DNA of 64,000 nucleotides, taken from positions 62,001 through 126,000 of the forward strand of contig CAWGJL010000036.1 of assembly GCA_963822765.1 (NCBI GenBank), read 5' to 3'. Source of the DNA: Palsa-504 sp963822765 (lineage in GTDB: Bacteria > Actinomycetota > Actinomycetes > Streptosporangiales > Streptosporangiaceae). The notes beneath the pieces were generated by a model. That model did no database searches, was not told the origin of the DNA, and was given only the letters and a program-made list of their open reading frames with translations. Positions 53,623 through 61,063 of this stretch are shown here, in pieces (position 1 is the stretch's first letter; every line of letters starts with the position of its first letter). A program made the translations under genes and the position numbers.

Positions 53623-56313
53623 GTGCCGAAGCTCGTTTATGACTTCACCGAGGGCAACAAGGACCTAAAGGATCTGCTGGGTGGTAAAGGGGCCAACCTG
53701 GCCGAGATGACCAACCTGGGGCTGCCGGTGCCGCCCGGATTCGTGATTACTACCGAGGCGTGCCGTTACTACCTTCAGCACGGCACGACTCCCGAAGGCC
53801 TGGACACCGAAATCCAGGACCACCTGACCAAGCTCGAAAGCGCCATGGGCCGCAAGCTCGGCGACCCCGCGGACCCGCTGCTGGTCAGCGTCCGGTCCGG
53901 GGCCAAGTTCTCCATGCCGGGCATGATGGAGACCGTCCTGAACATCGGCCTGTCCGACGAGTCGGTGCAGGGCCTGGCCAAGCAGGCCGGCAATGAGCGC
54001 TTCGCCTGGGACTCCTACCGGCGTCTGCTCCAGATGTTCGGCAAGACCGTGCTCGACATCGAGGGCGAGCACTTCGAGCACGCCATTGACGCCGCCAAGC
54101 AGGCCAAGGGCGTCCGCAACGATCTGGACCTGGACGCGAACGATCTGCAGGGCCTGGTCGAGACGTTCAAGGGCATCATCAAGGCGCAGACCGGCCGGGA
54201 CTTCCCGCAGGACCCGCGGGAACAGATGGAGCTAGCCATCAAGGCCGTGTTCGACTCCTGGAACGCCGACCGCGCGATCCTGTACCGCCGCCAGGAGCGC
54301 ATCCCCGCCGACCTGGGTACCGCGGTGAACGTGGTCACGATGGTGTTCGGCAACCTCGGCATGGACTCGGGCACCGGTGTGGCCTTCACCCGTGACCCGG
54401 GCACCGGCGCGCAGGGCGTCTACGGTGACTACCTGCAGAACGCCCAGGGCGAGGACGTCGTCGCGGGCATCAGGAACACCGTCCCGCTGCAGGACCTCGA
54501 GGACATCAACAAGCCGGTGTTCGACGAGCTCATGCAGATCATGCGGACGCTGGAGAACCACTACCGCGACCTGTGCGACATCGAGTTCACCGTCGAGCGC
54601 GGCAAGCTGTGGATGCTGCAGACCCGGGTCGGCAAGCGCACCGCCGCGGCCGCCTTCCGCATCGCCATGCAGCTCGTCGACCAGGGCCTGATCGATGAGG
54701 ACGAGGCGCTGCGCCGGGTGTCAGGCGAGGAACTGGCCCGGCTGATGTTCCCCCGGTTCGACACCAGCGGTGAGATCACCAAGATCGCCACCGGAGTGAG
54801 CGCGTCCCCGGGCGCGGCGGTCGGCAAGGCCGTCTTCGACTCGGCCCGCGCCGTCGAATGGGCGAGCAACGGCGAGAAGGTCATCCTGGTCCGGCGCGAG
54901 ACCAACCCGGACGACCTGCACGGCATGATCGCCGCCCAGGGCATCTTGACCAGCCGCGGCGGTAAGACCAGCCACGCGGCCGTGGTCGCCCGCGGCATGG
55001 GCAAGACCTGCGTGTGCGGCGCCGACGAGCTCACCGTGGACACCAAGGCCCGCAAGTTCACCGCCCCCGGCGACATCACGGTCAGCGAGGGCGACGTGAT
55101 CTCCATCGACGGCACCAGCGGTGTCGTCTACCTGGGCGAGATCCCGGTCGTCTCCTCCGAGGTCGTGCGCTACTTCGAGGGCGAGCTGCACCCGCACGCC
55201 GCCGAGGCCGACGACCTGATCCGGGCCGTGCACTCGATCATGGTCCACGCCGACCACAAGCGCCGCCTCGGCGTGCACGCCAACGCCGACAACGGCCCCG
55301 ACTGCGCCCGGGCCCGCCGGTTCGGCGCGGGCGGCGTCGGCCTGGTCCGCACCGAGCACATGTTCCTCGGCGAGCGCCGCCAGCTGATCGAGGACCTGGT
55401 CCTGGCCAGCACCGACGACGACCGCCAGCGCGCGCTCGACGCGCTCGAGCCGCTCCAGCGCGGCGACTTCGTCGAGATCCTGGACGCCATGGACGGCCTG
55501 CCGGTGACCATCCGGCTGATCGACCCGCCGCTGCACGAGTTCCTCCCCGACCTCACGGACCTGTCCGTGAAGATCGCGCTGGCCGGCGATAGCGCGACTG
55601 AGAAGGACAAGGAACTGCTGGCCGCGGTCCGCCGGCTGCACGAGCAGAACCCCATGCTCGGCCTGCGCGGCGTCCGGCTCGGCCTGGTCATCCCGGGCCT
55701 GACCGACATGCAGGTCCGCGCGATCGCGCACGCCGCCGCGCAGCTCAAGCAGGCGGGCAAGGACCCGCAGCCGGAGGTCATGATCCCGCTCACCGCGACC
55801 GTGCAGGAGATGGAGATCAGCCGCGAGCGGGCCGAGAAGGTCCTCAAGGACGTCGAGGAAGAAACCGGCACCCACGTGCACACGCTGATCGGCACCATGA
55901 TCGAGGTGCCGCGGGCGGCGCTGAACGCGGGCCCGATCGCCGGCAGCGCGGAGTTCTTCTCCTTCGGCACGAACGACCTGACCCAGATGACCTGGGGCTT
56001 CTCGCGTGACGACGTGGAGGGCGCGTTCTTCAGCAGGTACATCGAGCTGGGCATCTTCGGCGTCTCGCCGTTCGAGACGATCGACCGGGACGGCGTCGGC
56101 CGGCTGGTCGACATCGCGGTCAAGGAAGGCCGGGCCGCCCGGCCGGACCTGCACCTCGGCGTCTGCGGCGAGCACGGCGGCGACCCGGACTCGGTGCACT
56201 TCTTCCACCAGGTCGGCCTGGACTACGTGTCCTGCTCGCCGTTCCGGGTCCCGATCGCCCGCCTGGAGGCAGGCCGCGCCGCACTGGCCGGCGGCGGCTC
56301 CGACAGCAGGTAA
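53623..56313 (+). CDS. ppdK: pyruvate, phosphate dikinase
   Basis: PPDK interconverts pyruvate/ATP/Pi and phosphoenolpyruvate/AMP/PPi, supporting gluconeogenesis from C2/C3 substrates such as those produced by the glycolate operon. The 896-residue protein has the N-terminal ATP-grasp part (GGKGANLAEMTNLGLPVPPG, VRSGAKFSMPGMMETVLN), the swivelling His domain (LTSRGGKTSHAAVVARGMGK with the phospho-His) and the C-terminal PEP/pyruvate barrel (GTNDLTQMTWGFSRDD and GVCGEHGGDP with the catalytic Cys). GTG start follows GAGCAGGAA. Stop overlaps dgt start (TAATG). Confidence 0.97.
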   Translation: MPKLVYDFTEGNKDLKDLLGGKGANLAEMTNLGLPVPPGFVITTEACRYYLQHGTTPEGLDTEIQDHLTKLESAMGRKLGDPADPLLVSVRSGAKFSMPGMMETVLNIGLSDESVQGLAKQAGNERFAWDSYRRLLQMFGKTVLDIEGEHFEHAIDAAKQAKGVRNDLDLDANDLQGLVETFKGIIKAQTGRDFPQDPREQMELAIKAVFDSWNADRAILYRRQERIPADLGTAVNVVTMVFGNLGMDSGTGVAFTRDPGTGAQGVYGDYLQNAQGEDVVAGIRNTVPLQDLEDINKPVFDELMQIMRTLENHYRDLCDIEFTVERGKLWMLQTRVGKRTAAAAFRIAMQLVDQGLIDEDEALRRVSGEELARLMFPRFDTSGEITKIATGVSASPGAAVGKAVFDSARAVEWASNGEKVILVRRETNPDDLHGMIAAQGILTSRGGKTSHAAVVARGMGKTCVCGADELTVDTKARKFTAPGDITVSEGDVISIDGTSGVVYLGEIPVVSSEVVRYFEGELHPHAAEADDLIRAVHSIMVHADHKRRLGVHANADNGPDCARARRFGAGGVGLVRTEHMFLGERRQLIEDLVLASTDDDRQRALDALEPLQRGDFVEILDAMDGLPVTIRLIDPPLHEFLPDLTDLSVKIALAGDSATEKDKELLAAVRRLHEQNPMLGLRGVRLGLVIPGLTDMQVRAIAHAAAQLKQAGKDPQPEVMIPLTATVQEMEISRERAEKVLKDVEEETGTHVHTLIGTMIEVPRAALNAGPIAGSAEFFSFGTNDLTQMTWGFSRDDVEGAFFSRYIELGIFGVSPFETIDRDGVGRLVDIAVKEGRAARPDLHLGVCGEHGGDPDSVHFFHQVGLDYVSCSPFRVPIARLEAGRAALAGGGSDSR

Positions 56314-57629
56314 TGACGGGGTACGACGCAAGCGCCACGGCCCGCTGGGTGGCAGAGCCGCCCAAGCGGGCCGGGCGCAGCGATTTCGAACGGGACCGGG
56401 CCCGTGTCCTGCACAGCGCCGCGCTGCGCCGGCTGGCGGCCAAGACCCAGGTCGTGACGGCCGGCTCGGCCGACTTCCCCCGCACCAGGCTCACCCACTC
56501 CCTGGAGTGCGCGCAGATCGGGCGGGAACTCGGCCGCGAGATCGGCTGCGACCCCGACCTGGTCGACGCCGCCTGCCTCGCGCACGACATCGGCCACAGC
56601 CCGTTCGGTCACAACGGCGAGACCGCCCTCAACGACCTGGCCGCCGACGCGGGCGGGTTCGAGGGCAACGCCCAGTCGCTGCGCCTGCTGACCCGGCTGG
56701 AGCCGAAGGTCCAAAGCGCGGGCCTGAACCTGACCCGGGCCACCCTGGACGCCACCCTCAAGTACCCCTGGTACCGTGCTGGCCCGGGGGGGCGACCCCC
56801 CGGATCCCCCCGATCACGGGGTGGCTCCCCGCCCCCCCGTACCCCCCTGGCCCCCCAGACCCCCCTGGCCCCCCCGCCAGGGCAGGGCCCCGGCACCAAG
56901 TTCGGCGTCTACGCCGAGGACGCCGCGGTCTTCGGCTGGATCCGCCAGGGCGCGCCAGCCGGGCCCCGCCGCTGCCTGGAGGCCCAGGTCATGGACTGGG
57001 CCGACGACGTGGCCTACTCGGTCCATGACCTGGAAGACGGCTTCGCGGCCGGCCTGATCACCTTTAAAAACCTCAATTCTTCGGCCGAACGGGCCGTGGT
57101 ATCACACACCACAGCCACCACGTATCTCGGCGAAGACGTCTCCCTGGCCGAACTCACCAATGTGCTTGACGCGCTCCTCGCCCTGGACGTGTGGCCCGCC
57201 TCCTACGACGGCGGCCCGGACAGCGCCGCCGCGCTGAAGAACGTGACCAGCGAGCTGATCGGCCGCTTCTGCATCGCCGCCCAGGACGCCACCCTCGCCG
57301 CCCACCCCCGCCCGCTCACCCGGTACGCCGCGGACCTCATCGTGCCGCGCCAGCAGCGGCTGGAATGCGCCCTGCTCAAGGGGATCACCGCGCACTACGT
57401 GATGACCCGCGCCGGGGTGATCGCGGCCCAGGCCCGGGAACGCGAACTGCTGGCCGAGCTGGCCTACGCGGTCGAGCGCGGCGCACCGGGCACCCTGGAT
57501 CCGCTGCTGCGCCCGGCCTGGCACGCAGCGCAGACCGACACGGCGCGCCGCCGCGTGGTCATCGACCAGATCGCCAGTCTCACCGACACCTCGGCGATCG
57601 CCTGGCACCACCGTCTGTGCGAGCCCTAA
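56313..57629 (+). CDS. dgt: dGTP triphosphohydrolase-like HD protein
   Basis: Dgt-type HD phosphohydrolases remove triphosphate from dNTPs. The 438-residue product shows DRARVLHSAALRRLAAKTQV, HSLECAQIGRELGRE and the HD motif CLAHDIGHSPFGHNGE near residue 90. After KYPWYR an inserted ~35-residue Pro/Gly-rich stretch comes from a G/C-run hairpin segment (56780-56885), returning to GTKFGVYAEDAAVFGW. Around residue 255 a lower-GC stretch contains a copy of the dispersed motif. Overlaps ppdK by one base. dnaG lies downstream, as in many relatives. Confidence 0.9.
   Translation: MTGYDASATARWVAEPPKRAGRSDFERDRARVLHSAALRRLAAKTQVVTAGSADFPRTRLTHSLECAQIGRELGREIGCDPDLVDAACLAHDIGHSPFGHNGETALNDLAADAGGFEGNAQSLRLLTRLEPKVQSAGLNLTRATLDATLKYPWYRAGPGGRPPGSPRSRGGSPPPRTPLAPQTPLAPPPGQGPGTKFGVYAEDAAVFGWIRQGAPAGPRRCLEAQVMDWADDVAYSVHDLEDGFAAGLITFKNLNSSAERAVVSHTTATTYLGEDVSLAELTNVLDALLALDVWPASYDGGPDSAAALKNVTSELIGRFCIAAQDATLAAHPRPLTRYAADLIVPRQQRLECALLKGITAHYVMTRAGVIAAQARERELLAELAYAVERGAPGTLDPLLRPAWHAAQTDTARRRVVIDQIASLTDTSAIAWHHRLCEP
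56784..56803. repeat. G-run hairpin element, copy B (inside dgt)
   Basis: CCGGGGGG-GCGA-CCCCCCGG is a perfect 8-bp stem. With flanking CCCGGATCCCCCC it is the inverse of the element at 39893-39915 (shared GGGGGGTCGCCCCCC core). The whole C-rich stretch to ~56885 is in frame and adds residues not found in normal Dgt proteins. Confidence 0.7.
57084..57100 (+). repeat. dispersed 17-bp motif, copy 6 (inside dgt)
   Basis: GCCGAACGGGCCGTGGT, preceded by CCTCAATTCTTCG, within a lower-GC stretch (TTTAAAAACCTCAATTC) that stands out from the gene. Encodes S-A-E-R-A-V-V. Confidence 0.65.
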
Positions 57630-57638
57630 TCTTGGCGC

Positions 57639-58841
57639 ATGCCAACCTTTGTGATCGCTGGTGCCAGCCTGGCCGGGGCTAAGGCCGCCGAGACGCTGCG
57701 TGACGAGGGCTTCGACGGACAGATCGTGTTGCTGGGCGCCGAGCCCGAACGCCCCTACGAGCGCCCGCCGCTGTCCAAGGGTTACCTGCTCGGCAACGAC
57801 GAGCTTGACTCGGTCTTCGTGCACCCGGCGGAATGGTACGCCGAGCACGACGTCGACCTGCGGATGGGCGTGACCGTGACCGGCATCGACCGCGCCGCCT
57901 CCGCCGTGACCACCGCCGACGGCAGCACCGTTCACTACGACAAGCTCCTCCTGTGCACCGGCGCGTCGCCGCGGCGGCTGAACTTCCCCGGCTCCGACCG
58001 GGATGAGGTGCGCTACCTGCGCACCACGGCCGACTCGGAGCGGCTGCGCGCCGCGTTCCAGGCCACCCCGCGGGTGGTGGTGGCCGGGGCTGGCTGGATC
58101 GGCCTGGAGACCACCGCCGCCGCCCGGTCCTACGGCTGCCCGGTCACCGTCCTGGAGCCCCAGCCCGGCGCGCTGCACGACCAGCTCGGCCCCGAGCTGG
58201 GCGAGGTCTTCACCGCCCTGCACCGCGCGCACGACGTCGACTTCCGCTTCGGCGAGCGGGCCGCCGAGTTCCGCCCGGGCCTGGTCATCACCTCCGCGGG
58301 CGCCGAAGTCCCCGCCGACCTGCTCGTGGTCGGCATCGGCGCGGCCCCCAACGACCAGCTGGCCAAGGCCGCGGGGCTGGAAGTCGACAATGGCGTGCTG
58401 ACCGACGAATTCCTGCGCACCTCCGATGAGAACATCTTCGCCGCCGGCGACGTCGCGAACTCGTTCAACCCGCTGCTCGGCCGGCAGGTCCGCGTCGAGC
58501 ACTGGGCCAACGCCCTGAACGGCGGCCCGGCCGCCGCCCGGTCCATGCTCGGCAAGCCCGTGGTGTACGACCCCGTGCCGTACTTCTACAGCGACCAGTA
58601 CGAGCTCGGCATGGAGTGCGCGGGCCTGCCCTCACCCGGCGGCTACGACCAGGTCGTCTACCGCGGCGACCGCGACTCCGGCGAGTTCATCGCGTTCTGG
58701 CTCCTCCGCGGCACGGTCATCGCCGGAATGAACGTCAACGTCTGGGACGTCAACGACGACATCCAGTCCCTCATCCGCTCCGCCCGCCAAGTAAACCCCA
58801 CCCGCCTAACCAACCCCGAAATCCCCCTCCCCGACCTCTAA
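57639..58841 (+). CDS. ferredoxin/rubredoxin reductase-like FAD oxidoreductase
   Basis: The 400-residue flavoprotein has the FAD-binding head VIAGASLAGAKAAETLR, RPPLSKGYL near residue 45, NAD-binding VVVAGAGWIGLETTAAA near 148, and the second FAD motif NIFAAGDVANSFN near 268. This is the layout of NAD(P)H-ferredoxin reductases of oxygenase systems with a C-terminal reductase domain. The head GASLAGA lacks one of the usual G-G. No P450 or oxygenase is adjacent, so its partner is unknown. Confidence 0.9.
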   Translation: MPTFVIAGASLAGAKAAETLRDEGFDGQIVLLGAEPERPYERPPLSKGYLLGNDELDSVFVHPAEWYAEHDVDLRMGVTVTGIDRAASAVTTADGSTVHYDKLLLCTGASPRRLNFPGSDRDEVRYLRTTADSERLRAAFQATPRVVVAGAGWIGLETTAAARSYGCPVTVLEPQPGALHDQLGPELGEVFTALHRAHDVDFRFGERAAEFRPGLVITSAGAEVPADLLVVGIGAAPNDQLAKAAGLEVDNGVLTDEFLRTSDENIFAAGDVANSFNPLLGRQVRVEHWANALNGGPAAARSMLGKPVVYDPVPYFYSDQYELGMECAGLPSPGGYDQVVYRGDRDSGEFIAFWLLRGTVIAGMNVNVWDVNDDIQSLIRSARQVNPTRLTNPEIPLPDL

Positions 58842-58911
58842 CCCCACTCGCCGGCCCGCTGCCGCCCAGCCGCCCAGTCCGCCCAGGTCCGCCCAGTCCG
58901 CCCAGCCGCCC

Positions 58912-58974
58912 AGTCCGCCCAGTCCGCCCAGTCCGCCCAGTCCGCCCAGTCCGCCCAGTCCGCCCAGTCCGCCC
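58912..58974 (+). repeat. 9-bp minisatellite (AGTCCGCCC)
   Basis: Seven exact tandem copies of AGTCCGCCC, with several imperfect copies on the left from about 58864 (AGCCGCCC, AGGTCCGCCC). It lies in a 400-base gap between the reductase and the AbiEi-like gene that holds no gene I can support. Confidence 0.95.
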
Positions 58975-59172
58975 GTCCGCCCTAGCCGCGGCCCGCTCTC
59001 ACCCTTCGCTTCCTGCCCCGACGCCTACGTGACCACCCACCCAGCCCGCTGACCCCACGCGCCCCTGACTCATCTCAGCTACCTAACCGTACTCCGCGCC
59101 ACCGTCGATGCTCGTCCCACCGTCCTCGTTGACCCCACACGTCCCATTTGCGTGGAATATCCGGCTTCCGTG

Positions 59173-59236
59173 GAGCATTTGGGCAACCCCAGTTGCCCAG
59201 ATCGACCACGTAAGCCAAATCTTCCACGATCTTTTT
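59173..59236. promoter_or_regulatory. nested hairpin upstream of the AbiEi/DUF559-like gene
   Basis: GGGCAAC-CCCA-GTTGCCC (59181-59198) is a perfect 7-bp hairpin, flanked by the imperfect arms CCGTGGAGCATTTGG (left) and CCAAATCTTCCACGA (right), which pair at 12 of 15 positions around it. The DNA is A/T-richer than its surroundings. It could be an operator, terminator or a small mobile palindrome. Confidence 0.4.
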
Positions 59237-59239
59237 CGG

Positions 59240-60262
59240 ATGCCGGAAATGTCGGTGCTGAGCGTCACACTGTGCAGCGTGGCCAGTGAGCTTCCTTACA
59301 CGCTCCGCGACCTCGCCAGGCATCAGGGCGGAGTCGTCTCGCGCTCGCAGGCCCTGAAGTCGGGATTGTCCGCCGGCAGGATCAAGTTCAGGGTCAGCAG
59401 CGGCCGTTGGCAGCAGCTGCATCCCGGCGTCTACGCGACGTTCACTGGAGGGCCAGGCCGCAGCGCGTTGCTGTGGGCGGCGGTCCTCGCGGCGGGACCA
59501 GGCGCGATGCTCAGTCACGAAACCGCAGCCGAGCTTCAGCGCCTCAGTGACAAGCCGGTCCAGGCGATTCATGTGACCGTTCCCCGTCAGCGCCGCGTCC
59601 GCGTCGCAGATGGTGTCGCCATCCACCGGTCGGGGCGTGCGATGGAGGCGGTACAGCGGGACAGCAACCCGCCGCGGACCAGCATCGAGGAGACGGTGCT
59701 TGACCTGACGCAGGCGGCCAGCAGCTTCGATGACGTGTGCGGGTGGGTGACTCGCGCGTTCGCGCGGGACCTGACCGACGAGAGCAGGCTGCGCGCGGCG
59801 ATGCGCCAGCGGCCGAAGCTGCGCTGGCGGGCTGACCTGTATGAGCTCATTGCTGCCGCGGCCTGCGGAGACCACTCAGTACTGGAGTATCGCTACGACC
59901 GCGACGTGGAACGGGCGCACGGGCTGCCCGAGCCGGTCCGGCAGGCGCCATTCACTGGGCCCGACGGCCGCAAAGGGCGCCGGGATCGCCTGTACCAGCC
60001 GTACGGGGTCGTAGTCGAGCTGGACGGGCGGCTCGGCCACGGGCCGGAGGACCAGTGGCGGGACAAGGACCGCGACAACGCTGCCGCCGTGGACGGGCAT
60101 CAATCTCTGAGGTACGGCTGGGAGCACGTCCGGTGGCATCCGTGCGCGACCGCCCTCCAGGTCGCCCGGGTGCTCAAGGTCCACGGCTGGGATGGCTGGC
60201 CACGGCCGTGCTCGCCGGGCTGTCCGGGTCGAGCGCGCCGCTCGGTCAAGGCTGGCCGGTGA
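59240..60262 (+). CDS. AbiEi-like winged-helix / DUF559-type protein
   Basis: From ATG 59240 (or 59249) the product of ~340 residues begins with a winged-helix like that of AbiEi antitoxins: LRDLARHQGGVVSRSQALKS then LHPGVYATFTGGPG. The C-terminal part resembles a restriction-endonuclease-like DUF559 fold (VLEYRYDRDVERAHGLPEP, VVVELDGRLGHG, RDKDRDNAAAVDGHQSLRYG), with the E-x-D-G core and D-x-x-R-x-x-x-x-x-x-G pattern. Often named type IV antitoxin, yet no AbiEii-like toxin is adjacent. Function is unknown. 3' end overlaps the HAD gene by 17 bases. Confidence 0.75.
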   Translation: MPEMSVLSVTLCSVASELPYTLRDLARHQGGVVSRSQALKSGLSAGRIKFRVSSGRWQQLHPGVYATFTGGPGRSALLWAAVLAAGPGAMLSHETAAELQRLSDKPVQAIHVTVPRQRRVRVADGVAIHRSGRAMEAVQRDSNPPRTSIEETVLDLTQAASSFDDVCGWVTRAFARDLTDESRLRAAMRQRPKLRWRADLYELIAAAACGDHSVLEYRYDRDVERAHGLPEPVRQAPFTGPDGRKGRRDRLYQPYGVVVELDGRLGHGPEDQWRDKDRDNAAAVDGHQSLRYGWEHVRWHPCATALQVARVLKVHGWDGWPRPCSPGCPGRARRSVKAGR

Positions 60263-60942
60263 CGGCAGCGAGCACGAGCGAGGTGTCGGTCAGGTCGGGC
60301 AGGACGGCATGCGCGCCCGCGGCGGCGAGCTCAGCAGCAGCGAAGCTGCCCGTGGCCACGCCCACCGCGCGGGCGCCGGTGTCCAGCGCGGCGGCCACAT
60401 CAAGCGGCGTGTCGCCGATCAGCACCGTCGACCGGCCGCCGAAATCCGTCCCGTACGCCGCCCGGGCCGCCCGCCTGGCCACCGTGACCAGCTCGGCCCG
60501 GACCTCGTGCACGTCACCGTACGCGCCTACGTCCAGGTCGAGGTGCTCGCCCAGCCGCGGCCGCGGCCAGCTTGACCGCCGCGAGCGGCCGGACGTTGCC
60601 CGTGAGCACGGACTGGCGCACCCCGGCGGCGGCCAGCGCGAGAATGGCGGCAGAAGCGCCGGGCAGCGCGCGCACGTAGGCCCGCGCTCCGCCGTCCATC
60701 GCGGCCGCCCGGCGCCCGAGCAAGACCATGAAGTCATCCACGTAGGCGGCCGGCGAGTCCACCCCGGCCAGCGCGAGGGTGTCCAGCAGGATGGCCCGGT
60801 CGGTGCGCCCCGCCTTGGGCGCGATCGCGGTCAGATCACGTCCGAACAGGTCCTTGAATACCGCCTCGTACAAGCTGTTGCCGAGCCCGCCCGCGGTCAG
60901 CAGCGTGTAGTCGACGTCCCACAATACGAGCAGCTCGCCCAC
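60246..60942 (-). pseudogene. HAD-superfamily phosphatase, one-base frameshift
   Basis: The frame from GTG 60942 begins LLVLWDVDYTLLTAGG (HAD motif I D-x-D), then KAGRTDRAILLDTL and SVLTGNVRPLAAVKL (motif II T-G-N). At about 60557 (CAGCCGCGGCC) an extra C shifts the frame; the second part continues as LGEHLDLDVGAYGD and ends with STVLIGDTPLDVAAALDTGA (motif III/IV G-D-x-x-x-D). Removing one base yields a normal 231-residue phosphoglycolate phosphatase-like enzyme. That activity would feed glycolate to the operon at 3-9 kb, but this is speculation. Confidence 0.8.
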
Positions 60943-61063
60943 GAACCTAGGCTAGCCGCGTCTATCCCCGCGAGCCGCGCGCGGGCGGACTAGACTCGCC
61001 GCGACGGGATACCCGGGGCGACGGGAGACCCGCGGCACCCGAACGGGCCGGCGGAGGTGGGCG

